From the NCBI RefSeq assembly GCF_004028635.1, contig NZ_ML138678.1:310001-374000 (forward strand): a stretch of DNA of 64,000 bases. Direction: 5' to 3'. The position numbers and the translations under genes were made by a program. Shown here in pieces: positions 45,335 through 51,626 of this stretch. Under the pieces are notes generated by a model. The model was not told where the DNA came from, searched no databases, and saw only the letters and a list, made by a program, of their open reading frames with translations. The DNA is from Streptomyces cyaneus. GTDB lineage: Bacteria; Actinomycetota; Actinomycetes; Streptomycetales; Streptomycetaceae. Position 1 is the stretch's first letter; each line of letters opens with the position of its first letter.

Positions 45335-46418
45335 TGGAGATCCAGTCGGCGGTCGAGACCTGCGACAGGTTCAGCGCGGGCAGCGCCTCCCGCAGCTGGT
45401 CCATGTTCTCGATCTTCTTCTCGCGCAGGAAGTCCTGGGTGATGGCGACGGCCGGGAACTCCACCGAGGGCTTGTTCAGCTGTCCGGCCAACTCAAGGGC
45501 GGTCGTACGGACGACGGCGGCACCGACGGCGGACGGGTCGGTGCCCGCCGTGGCGACCCACGGGCTGCCGTCGGCGGTCATGTTCTGGATGTCGGCGTTG
45601 GACACGTCCGCGCCGAAGACCTTCACCTTGTCCTGGAGCTTCTTGTTCTGGACGGCGAGGACGGTGCCCTTGGCGAGTTCGTCGTACGGGGCGAAGACGC
45701 CGGTGACGTCGGAGTGCTGGGTGAGCGCGGCGGAGACGAGGGGCACGTTGTCCGTCGCCGTGGAGTCGGTCACCTTGCCGACCTTGAACTGCTGCTTCCA
45801 GCCCTGCGCGGCGACCTCCTTCGCCCAGACGGTGTTCCGCTTGTCGAGGGCGGCATATCCGGCCACGTTGACATAGCCGACCTTGGCGCCCTTGCCGACC
45901 TCCTTGGCCATCACGTCGAGGACGGCTTGGGCCATGCTCGCGTCGTTCTGCTTGGTGCTGACCACGCCCTTGGTGGAGGTCTCGACGTCGTAGACGACGA
46001 CCTTGATGCCCTTCTTCACGGCCTTGTCGATCTCCGGCTGGATGGTGGCCGGAAATCCATGGTCGACGATGATGGCCTGCGCGCCGGAGTTGATGGCCGA
46101 GGACAGGTCGGTGGCCTGTTTGGCGTTGTCGGCCTGGGCGTCGTACACGGTCAGGTCGATGCCGAGGGCCTTGGCCTGCGCCTTGGCGCCGTTGCCCCAC
46201 TGCTCGAAGTAGTCGCCGGCGCCGCTCTGCCGGACCAGGGCGACCTTGACGGTGCCCTCGCTGAAGGGGGCGGGCTTCGCACCGGTGGCGGCCGCGACCG
46301 AGGCGGCGGTGTTGCCGGAGGTCTTGGAGGCGTCCGTGGACTGCGAGCAGCCCGCGAGGAGCAGAGCCGAGACGGAGGCGAGGGAGAGCGCGGCGAGGGG
46401 CAGACGGACACGGGACAT
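45321..46418 (-). CDS. Sugar-type ABC binding lipoprotein, probable methylthioribose receptor
   Basis: The 365-residue protein has a lipoprotein signal (LAALSLASVSALLLAGC) and the type I periplasmic binding fold (VKVALVRQSGAGDYFEQWGNGAKAQAKALGIDLTVYDAQADNAKQ). It is the first gene of the ABC-mtnK operon and should recognise the substrate. The context with mtnK points to methylthioribose. A short leader reading frame (46578-46649) and candidate attenuator hairpins lie in the 160 bp upstream. Confidence 0.88.
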   Translation of the reverse strand: MSRVRLPLAALSLASVSALLLAGCSQSTDASKTSGNTAASVAAATGAKPAPFSEGTVKVALVRQSGAGDYFEQWGNGAKAQAKALGIDLTVYDAQADNAKQATDLSSAINSGAQAIIVDHGFPATIQPEIDKAVKKGIKVVVYDVETSTKGVVSTKQNDASMAQAVLDVMAKEVGKGAKVGYVNVAGYAALDKRNTVWAKEVAAQGWKQQFKVGKVTDSTATDNVPLVSAALTQHSDVTGVFAPYDELAKGTVLAVQNKKLQDKVKVFGADVSNADIQNMTADGSPWVATAGTDPSAVGAAVVRTTALELAGQLNKPSVEFPAVAITQDFLREKKIENMDQLREALPALNLSQVSTADWISNVAH

Positions 46419-46444
46419 GACGGAGCTCCAAGTGCAGGGAAAGG

Positions 46445-46462
46445 GCGGGGAGTTGCGCGACC
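46445..46462 (+). repeat. Diverged copy of the Streptomyces dispersed repeat
   Basis: GCGGGGAGTTGCGCGACC matches the core of the repeat at 2449-2483 with two differences. It lies in the transcribed leader of the ABC-mtnK operon, 27 bp before the binding-protein start. Confidence 0.4.
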
Positions 46463-46494
46463 CGGAGCCGGGGGGACGATCGCGCCTGAGGCCA

Positions 46495-46525
46495 TTGCAC
46501 GGCTACCACCGACCGTTGCACGGCT
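46495..46525. repeat. 10-bp direct repeats in the ABC-mtnK leader
   Basis: TTGCACGGCT occurs at 46495-46504 and again at 46516-46525, a spacing of 21 bp or two helical turns. It lies between the leader peptide stop and the binding-protein gene. It may be a regulator site or part of alternative RNA folds. Confidence 0.45.
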
Positions 46526-46539
46526 GGGCGAGTGCGGCA

Positions 46540-46556
46540 GCCCGCGGAACGCGGGC
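46540..46556 (-). terminator. Candidate attenuator hairpin after the leader peptide
   Basis: On the minus strand GCCCGCG-TTC-CGCGGGC forms a perfect 7-bp GC stem, 21 bases after the leader stop at 46578. Its position suits an attenuator whose formation depends on ribosomes on the leader. No T-run follows. Confidence 0.4.
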
Positions 46557-46577
46557 GCGCGGGAGCTCCGGGTGAGG

Positions 46578-46649
46578 TCAGCGACAGCTGGCTGTGGTCG
46601 ACCGGAGCAAGTCCACGTACAGCCGCCGCACGAGCAGCAGCGTCTTCAT
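46578..46649 (-). CDS. Leader peptide of the ABC-mtnK operon (23 aa, Cys-Arg end)
   Basis: The frame encodes 23 residues starting MKTLLL, with core VRRLYVDLLR and the end SCR before TGA. This pattern (R-R-x-V-D-L-x-R ... C-R) is one I recognise from short actinobacterial leader peptides in front of sulfur-related operons. A promoter TTGACG-N18-CATGAT (46656-46685) would start transcription exactly at the A of the ATG, and no ribosome site is present. It should therefore be a leaderless reading frame, like the cysteine-sensing leaders described in mycobacteria. It probably senses Cys-tRNA charging to control the genes 160 bp downstream. Coding capacity is short, so the claim rests on pattern, promoter geometry and context. 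Confidence 0.75.
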   Translation of the reverse strand: MKTLLLVRRLYVDLLRSTTASCR

Positions 46650-46655
46650 ACGGAG

Positions 46656-46685
46656 ATCATGGGAACGATTTCAGCCATGCGTCAA
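46656..46685 (-). promoter_or_regulatory. Promoter of the leader peptide and ABC-mtnK operon
   Basis: On the minus strand TTGACG (46680-46685) and CATGAT (46656-46661) are separated by 18 bases. The predicted start is six bases further, at the ATG of the leader peptide (46649). Confidence 0.65.
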
Positions 46686-46703
46686 AGCGATGGAAGCGGT
46701 TTC
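46661..46703. promoter_or_regulatory. Two LacI-type operator-like sites at the ABC-mtnK promoter
   Basis: GGGAACGATTTC (46661-46672, inside the promoter spacer) and TGGAAGCGGTTTC (46691-46703, just upstream of -35) share the arrangement GGAA-CG-TTTC typical of LacI-family sites. Their centres are 31 bp apart, about three helical turns. No matching regulator gene is adjacent. Confidence 0.35.
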
Positions 46704-46810
46704 TCATCACGTGAGACAACGACTACGTCACACCCGGTTGACGTCTCGCCGGAGTCCTGCCGGAGTTACGATCACCGAACCGGCACCCGAACCGGCACAG
46801 TGAGGCCCTG

Positions 46811-46885
46811 ATGACGACACCCCGCGCGACAGCGATGTGCATGCCCTGCATGCGGTGCTGTCCTGGCGCGATGTGTCGCGGCTGA
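46811..46885 (+). CDS. Met/Cys-rich leader peptide upstream of mtnDCB (24 aa)
   Basis: The frame starts at an ATG with GAGG five bases upstream and encodes 24 residues. Positions 9-22 read [15 protein letters not shown], within which there are four Met and five Cys; including the start, Met and Cys make up ten of 24 residues. It ends with TGA 103 bp before mtnD. A -10-like TACGAT lies at 46767-46772, though no good -35 is at the right distance. Such a run of the two sulfur amino acids in front of the methionine salvage genes is very unlikely by chance. I infer an attenuation leader sensing methionine and cysteine supply. A hairpin (46935-46960, arms TCCGGGT/ACCCGGA) and an anti-Shine-Dalgarno-like CACCTCC lie between it and mtnD. 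Confidence 0.72.
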   Translation: MTTPRATAMCMPCMRCCPGAMCRG

Positions 46886-46934
46886 CCGGCACCGACCGGC
46901 TTTCCCGCCCGCTGCGCCCTTCCTCACCTCCCCC

Positions 46935-46960
46935 TCCGGGTGCTTGTCTCGGTACCCGGA
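46935..46960 (+). terminator. Candidate attenuator hairpin between the leader and mtnD
   Basis: TCCGGGT and ACCCGGA form a 7-bp stem with a 12-base loop, followed by the pyrimidine run CTTCCCTTCC. It lies 50 bases after the leader stop and 28 bases before the mtnD start. Confidence 0.35.
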
Positions 46961-46988
46961 CTTCCCTTCCAGTTCCAGGAGTTGCCCC

Positions 46989-47588
46989 ATGACCCTGCTG
47001 ACGACCTGGCCCGAGTCCGGACCGGAGACCCTGATCCGCCGCACCTCGGACCCCGCCGAAATCGCCGAGGCGCTGAAGCCGCTGGGCGTGCGCTACGAAC
47101 AGTGGCCGATCCGCGAGGACGTCCCGTTCGACGCCGACAGCGACACCGTGTTCGCCGCGTACGGCCCCGAGATCGACCGGCTCAACGCCGAGGAGGGCTT
47201 CACCACCGTCGACGTCCTGGGCCTGCACCCCAGCGACGACCCGGAGTTCCCGGTGAAGGCGAAGGCGGCGCGCGAGAAGTTCCTCCAGGAGCACACGCAC
47301 GACGACGATGACGAGGTGCGCTTCTTCGTCTCCGGCTCCGGCATCTTCTACCTCCATGTGAACGGCGAGGTGCACGCCGTCTTCTGCGAGAAGGGCGACC
47401 TGCTGGGCGTGCCGCGTGGCACGACGCACTGGTTCGACATGGGCACGAAGCCGTCCTTCACCGCGATCCGCTTCTTCCACGAGGAGGACGGCTGGATCGG
47501 CAACTTCACCGGTTCCACCATCGCCGCCCGCTTCCCGGACTACGACACGATCGCGGCCGGTTACGAGGCCGACAGGGCCGCCGCGTGA
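46989..47588 (+). CDS. mtnD: Acireductone dioxygenase
   Basis: The 199-residue cupin enzyme carries the metal site [12 protein letters not shown] (H-x-H-x4-E) with the fourth ligand His in GTTHWFDMG. The bound metal decides the product; the Fe form makes the ketoacid precursor of methionine. The ATG at 46989 has CAGGAG upstream, which excludes a longer in-frame start. It is the first gene of mtnDCB, with a 4-bp overlap (GTGA) into mtnC. Confidence 0.94.
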   Translation: MTLLTTWPESGPETLIRRTSDPAEIAEALKPLGVRYEQWPIREDVPFDADSDTVFAAYGPEIDRLNAEEGFTTVDVLGLHPSDDPEFPVKAKAAREKFLQEHTHDDDDEVRFFVSGSGIFYLHVNGEVHAVFCEKGDLLGVPRGTTHWFDMGTKPSFTAIRFFHEEDGWIGNFTGSTIAARFPDYDTIAAGYEADRAAA

Positions 47589-48319
47589 GCGTGCGGGACC
47601 TGCGGTTCGACGTGGACGCCGTGGTGCTCGACATCGAGGGCACCACGAGCGCCACCGGGTTCGTCGTCGACGTGCTGTATCCGTACTCGCGCTCGCGGTT
47701 CGGCGCGCTGCTCGCCGAGCGCGGCGACGACCCGGAGGTGGCGCGGGCGCTCGCGCAGGTGCGGGAGCTGACCGGCGATCCGCAGGCCGACGCCACCGCC
47801 GTCGAGAAGAGCCTCAACGCCTGGCTGGACGAGGACCGCAAGGCGACCCCGCTGAAGACCCTCCAGGGCATCATCTGGGCCGAGGGATTCGCGCGCGGTG
47901 ACCTCGTGTCGCACTTCTACGACGACGTCGTACCGCGGCTGCGCGCATGGCACGCGGCGGGCGTACGGCTGTACGTCTACTCGTCGGGGTCGGTGGCGGC
48001 CCAGCGGGCGTGGTTCACGAACAGCCCGGAGGGCGACCTGACCTCGCTCGTCTCCGGTCTGTACGACACCGAGAACGCGGGCCCCAAGCAGGAGCCGCAG
48101 TCGTACCGCCGGATCGCCGGGTCGACCGGCATCGCGCCGGACCGTCTCCTCTTCCTCTCCGACCGCCCCGGCGAGCTGGACGCGGCCCGCGCGGCCGGCT
48201 GGCACGCGGTCGGCATCCGGCGGCCCGGGGAGCCGTACTACGAGCAGGGCGTCGGCGACCACGCGCAGGCGGGGACGTTCGACGAGATCACCATCACCAC
48301 TTCCGGGAGCAGCACGTGA
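47585..48319 (+). CDS. mtnC: Enolase-phosphatase E1
   Basis: The 244-residue HAD enzyme has [24 protein letters not shown] (motif I with the E1-specific DIEGTT), [16 protein letters not shown] (motif II), and [33 protein letters not shown] (motifs III-IV). It enolises and dephosphorylates diketo-methylthiopentyl phosphate to acireductone, the substrate of MtnD. It is translationally coupled to both neighbours by GTGA overlaps. Confidence 0.94.
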   Translation: MSVRDLRFDVDAVVLDIEGTTSATGFVVDVLYPYSRSRFGALLAERGDDPEVARALAQVRELTGDPQADATAVEKSLNAWLDEDRKATPLKTLQGIIWAEGFARGDLVSHFYDDVVPRLRAWHAAGVRLYVYSSGSVAAQRAWFTNSPEGDLTSLVSGLYDTENAGPKQEPQSYRRIAGSTGIAPDRLLFLSDRPGELDAARAAGWHAVGIRRPGEPYYEQGVGDHAQAGTFDEITITTSGSST

Positions 48320-48924
48320 CCACCGAGATCAGCCAACTCGACCTGGAGGAGGCGGGCGCGGTCCTGGCCGCCGAGTCCGCCCGGTTCGCGTCCTTCGGCT
48401 GGATGCGGGGCACCTCCGGCAACCTGTCCGTGGTGCTGTCCCGTGACCCGCTGCGGCTCGCGGTCACGGCCAGCGGCCACGACAAGGGTGAACTGACGCC
48501 CGCGGACGTGGTGCTGGTCGACGGGCAGGGCGCTGCGGTCAACGGCGGCAAGCCGTCCGCCGAGGCCGAACTGCACGCGCGCGTGGCCGCGCTGACCGGG
48601 GCCGGGGCCGTGGTCCACGTCCACACGGTCGCGTCCGTGGCGATGGGCCGCCGCGAGCCCGGCGGCATCGTCTTCAAGGACCTGGAGATGCTCAAGGGCG
48701 TCGGCCAGAGCGCCCACGACGTCGAGGTGACCCTGCCGGTCATCGCCAACAGCCAGGACATGAAGGTCCTCGGCGACCGCCTGGAGGCGGCACGCGACTC
48801 CCGTATGCCCGCGGTGGTCGTGGCCGGACACGGGCTGTACGTCTGGGGCGACAACCCGCGCCAGGCCCGGCACCACACCGAAGTGGTGGAGTGGCTGCTG
48901 GAGCTGGAGCTCGCCCAGCGGTGA
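48316..48924 (+). CDS. mtnB: Methylthioribulose-1-phosphate dehydratase
   Basis: The 202-residue protein is a class II aldolase-fold enzyme with WMRGTSGNLSVVL, the zinc-binding VVHVHTVASV and VAGHGLYVWGDN. It dehydrates methylthioribulose 1-phosphate, the product of MtnA, to the diketone used by MtnC. The GTG at 48316 overlaps the mtnC stop. With mtnD and mtnC it forms a compact three-gene operon; the final aminotransferase of the pathway is not in the window. Confidence 0.93.
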   Translation: MTTEISQLDLEEAGAVLAAESARFASFGWMRGTSGNLSVVLSRDPLRLAVTASGHDKGELTPADVVLVDGQGAAVNGGKPSAEAELHARVAALTGAGAVVHVHTVASVAMGRREPGGIVFKDLEMLKGVGQSAHDVEVTLPVIANSQDMKVLGDRLEAARDSRMPAVVVAGHGLYVWGDNPRQARHHTEVVEWLLELELAQR

Positions 48925-48936
48925 CCCGTACGGCGG

Positions 48937-49815
48937 TCAGGGCGCCGTCGGGGGCAGCAGCGCCTCGCCGAGTCGCCGCCAGTGCGGCATCGCGGTGCCG
49001 CCCGGTTCGGTGCCGATCACTTGCACGGCGACGTGGTCGGCACCCGCTGTGACGTGGGCGCGGAGCTTGTCCACCACCGTGTCCACGTCGCCCCAGAACA
49101 CGAGGTCGTCCACGATGCGGTCGCTGCCGCCGTGCCCGATCTCCTCGTCCGAGTAGCCGAGGCGGCGGAACTTGGCGACGTTGTAAGGGGTGTTGAGGTA
49201 CGGCTGCAGGTGCTCGCGCGCCGTCGCGCGGGCCTTGTCGGGGTCCGGCTCCAGGAGCACGGCGTGCTCGACGCCCAGGAACGCGTCGGGGCCGAGGATC
49301 TCCCGGGCCTGGGCGGTGTGGGCCGTGTTGACGTGGTAAGTGTGGGCGCCGGCGGAGCGGTCCCGGGCCAGGGCGATCATCTTGGGGCCGTACGCGGCCA
49401 GGATCCGGCGTACCGGGGTCTGTGGTGCGGGGTTGGGTGACTCCTTCGCGAGCGCGTCCAGTTCGTCGAGGTACTCGGCCATCGCCGCAAGCGGCTTGAC
49501 GCCCGGCCGTGCGCCGCCGAATCCCAGGCCGAGCACATGCCGCCCGGGGTAGGCGTCGGCCAGCAGGGCACTCGCGGCGTGTGTCGCCGCCGCCTCGCGC
49601 GACCAGATCCGTGCGATGCCGTTGACGACGTGCAGCCGCTCGGTGCAGGAGAGCAGATAGCCGGCCTGGGTGAGCGCCTCACGCCCGCCCACCTCGGGGA
49701 ACCACACCGTCCGCCACCCTTGCTGTGCCAACTCCTGTACCGAGTCGCGTAACTGCGCGGCCGGCTGGTGCTCGAAGTCGAAGGTGTAGATGCCGAAGGT
49801 TCCGAGGTTCATCAT
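48937..49815 (-). CDS. LLM-class (F420-dependent type) oxidoreductase
   Basis: The 292-residue protein has a luciferase-like barrel: MNLGTFGIYTFDFEH, VQELAQQGWRTVWFPEVGGREALTQAGYLL, and RHVLGLGFGG. It resembles the MSMEG_4141-type branch thought to use coenzyme F420. The substrate is unknown. It lies between mtnB and mtnA on the minus strand, downstream of an ArsR-type regulator, with a dyad just upstream of its start. No clear ribosome site precedes the two adjacent ATGs. Confidence 0.85.
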   Translation of the reverse strand: MMNLGTFGIYTFDFEHQPAAQLRDSVQELAQQGWRTVWFPEVGGREALTQAGYLLSCTERLHVVNGIARIWSREAAATHAASALLADAYPGRHVLGLGFGGARPGVKPLAAMAEYLDELDALAKESPNPAPQTPVRRILAAYGPKMIALARDRSAGAHTYHVNTAHTAQAREILGPDAFLGVEHAVLLEPDPDKARATAREHLQPYLNTPYNVAKFRRLGYSDEEIGHGGSDRIVDDLVFWGDVDTVVDKLRAHVTAGADHVAVQVIGTEPGGTAMPHWRRLGEALLPPTAP

Positions 49816-49823
49816 GCATCGAA

Positions 49824-49843
49824 ATATCGCAGATTCTCGATAT
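49824..49843. promoter_or_regulatory. Dyad upstream of the LLM oxidoreductase
   Basis: ATATCG-N8-CGATAT lies 9-28 bp upstream of the LLM start. Flanking GAA and GAAAT extend the symmetry partly. It is AT-rich for this genome and resembles ArsR-family operators; the ArsR-type gene lies 40 bp further upstream on the same strand. Confidence 0.5.
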
Positions 49844-49882
49844 GAAATGCAACAGGCGGGCTCGGAGGGCAAGTTCTCGCTG

Positions 49883-50215
49883 CTAGAGAGTCCGGCCGAG
49901 CCGGGCGACCAACTCGGCGATGCGCCCCTCGTCCCGTTTGTAGTGGGTCCACTTGCCCACCCGCGTCGCCCGCACCAGGCCGGCCCGCTGCAGTTCGGCC
50001 ATGTACGCCGACACCGTCGACTGGGCCAGCCCGGCCTTGGCCTGGATGTGGCTGACACAGACCCCCACCTCGGCGGGGTCCGCGATCGCCTCGTACTGCG
50101 AGAAGTGCCGCTCGGGCTCGCGCAGCCACACCAGCAGCTGCAGCCGCACCGGGTTGGCCAGCGCCTTCAGCGCGCCGACCAGATCCGCATCCGGCGAGGT
50201 CGCAGTGTCGGTCAT
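49883..50215 (-). CDS. ArsR-family winged-helix regulator
   Basis: The 110-residue protein has the ArsR fold: LVGALKALANPVRLQLLVWLREPE, the recognition region VSHIQAKAGLAQSTVSAYMAELQRAGLV and the wing RVGKWTHYKRDE. It lacks the CxC metal site of ArsR/CadC, though a single Cys lies near residue 55 (GVCVSH), so it may sense something other than metals. It is in line with the LLM gene and probably regulates it through the dyad at 49824-49843. Confidence 0.88.
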   Translation of the reverse strand: MTDTATSPDADLVGALKALANPVRLQLLVWLREPERHFSQYEAIADPAEVGVCVSHIQAKAGLAQSTVSAYMAELQRAGLVRATRVGKWTHYKRDEGRIAELVARLGRTL

Positions 50216-50253
50216 GGGTTCGGAGTATAGGTCGGCGCCGCGGCCCGGGGACG

Positions 50254-51306
50254 TCAGCGCAGCCGCTCCCCCGGCAGCTCCCCCGCCGACACCTCCAGCA
50301 CGCCACGCTCGGTGACCAGTCCCGTCACCAGGCGCCCCGGGGTGACGTCGAACGCCGGGTTGTGGCCGCGCGACCCGGCCGGAGCCGTGCGTACGCCGCC
50401 CCACTCCAGCACCTCGTCCTCGCCCCGGAGTTCGATGTGGATGTCGTCGCCGGTCTTCGTGGCCAGGTCGACGGTCGTCGTGGGCGCCGCCACCAGGAAC
50501 GGGATCCCGGCGTCCGCGCAGGCCAGGGCGACACCCACGGTGCCGACCTTGTTCGCGGTGTCGCCGTTCGCGGCGATGCGGTCGGCGCCGACGATCGCCG
50601 CGTCGACCTCGCCGCGCAGGATGGTGCCGGCGGCGGCGCCGTCGGCCTGGACGTAGTGCGGGATGCCCTCCTGGACCAACTCCCAGGCGGTCAGGCGGGA
50701 TCCCTGGAGCAGCGGGCGCGTCTCATCGGCGTACACGACCTCCAGCCGCCCGCGCGCGTGCAGTTCACGGATGACGCCGAGTGCCGTGCCCCATCCGGCC
50801 GTGGCGAGCGCGCCGGTGTTGCAGTGGGTGAGGATGCGCAACGGCCGGTCCGCGCCGACGCGTTCGAGCAGCCAGTCGGCGCCGTGCGCACCCATGGCAC
50901 GGTTCGCCTCGACGTCCTCGCGCTGTACGGCGGCGGCCTCCTCCAGCACCGCGTCGAGGCCCTCGGGCAGCCGGGCCGTGACCCGGTCGACGCAGACCAT
51001 GAGGTTGACCGCGGTGGGCCGGGCCTCACGGATGCGGGCGACGGCCGTGAGGATCTCACCGTCCGTCCAGCCCTCCCGCTCACCCTGGAGCAGCGCGAGC
51101 GCGACGCCGTAGGCTCCCGCGGCGCCGATCGCAGGCGCGCCGCGCACGACGAGGCGCCGGATCGCGTCGACGAGGGTGTCCACGTCACGCACGTCCATCG
51201 TCTCGGTGCGGTGCGGGAGCACGGTCTGGTCGATCAGCGCAAGGCTGGTTCCGGTCCAGTGGACGGCACGCAATTCCTCGGACATGGGCCGCACTTCCTG
51301 GGACAT
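50254..51306 (-). CDS. mtnA: S-methyl-5-thioribose-1-phosphate isomerase
   Basis: The 350-residue enzyme belongs to the eIF2B-like family. It shows RRLVVRGAPAIGAAGAYGVALAL, the catalytic Cys in LTHCNTGALATAG (about residue 165), and the catalytic Asp in VGADRIAANGDTANKVGT. It converts methylthioribose 1-phosphate to the ribulose form used by MtnB. It can accept substrate from MtnK or from a methylthioinosine/MTA phosphorylase. It is divergent from the nucleoside-import operon, sharing a 147-bp promoter region. Start may be 51306 (GGAG nine bases upstream) or the ATG at 51285 (AGGAAG upstream). Confidence 0.94.
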   Translation of the reverse strand: MSQEVRPMSEELRAVHWTGTSLALIDQTVLPHRTETMDVRDVDTLVDAIRRLVVRGAPAIGAAGAYGVALALLQGEREGWTDGEILTAVARIREARPTAVNLMVCVDRVTARLPEGLDAVLEEAAAVQREDVEANRAMGAHGADWLLERVGADRPLRILTHCNTGALATAGWGTALGVIRELHARGRLEVVYADETRPLLQGSRLTAWELVQEGIPHYVQADGAAAGTILRGEVDAAIVGADRIAANGDTANKVGTVGVALACADAGIPFLVAAPTTTVDLATKTGDDIHIELRGEDEVLEWGGVRTAPAGSRGHNPAFDVTPGRLVTGLVTERGVLEVSAGELPGERLR

Positions 51307-51453
51307 AAGTGGACACTCCTACTGCTCCTGTGGGTGTCCGTCACCGTACATGACCTTGAGGAACCACAGTTCGAGACAGCCGAGCACATGTCCGAACATC
51401 AGGTGTACAGTCCAGCCACCCGCGCAGCCCGCAGGCCGAGACGAGGAGGACGA

Positions 51454-51519
51454 GTGCTGCTCACCAAGCGCCGCTTCCTGGACTTCGGCCGCTGTGCCGG
51501 CGACTGCTGTCCCCGCTGA
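51454..51519 (+). CDS. Cys-rich leader peptide of the nucleoside salvage operon (21 aa)
   Basis: A GTG with AGGAGG four bases upstream opens a 21-residue frame with core LTKRRFLDFGR and end RCAGDCCPR. It follows the same plan as the leader at 46578-46649 (R-R-x-x-D-x-x-R then Cys) but has three Cys near the end. It stops 107 bp before the BMP-type lipoprotein gene. Between them CCCCGGAAGG occurs twice (51598-51607, 51611-51620). ACCTT (51587-51591) can pair with AAGGT of the lipoprotein ribosome site (51617-51621). I infer a cysteine-responsive attenuation leader. A TACAGT -10-like element at 51406-51411 would give a 36-base untranslated leader. Confidence 0.7.
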   Translation: MLLTKRRFLDFGRCAGDCCPR

Positions 51520-51626
51520 GCCGCCCCCACCTCAGCCCCTATCGCGTCGCCCCCTCTTCACCTCACGCGTTCACCGCCGAGCGCGAACCTTGCCGTCCCC
51601 CGGAAGGCTTCCCCGGAAGGTCCCTC

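Noticed and set aside
46419..46988. SAM riboswitch in the divergent mtn promoter region
   Set aside because: I found neither the SAM-I core nor the actinobacterial SAM-IV core on either strand. The leader peptides explain the region better.
51319..51399. 26-residue minus-strand frame upstream of mtnA as a fourth leader peptide
   Set aside because: It has only one Cys and few Met, no ribosome site and no promoter at leaderless distance. It lacks the R-R-x-x-D pattern of the other leaders.
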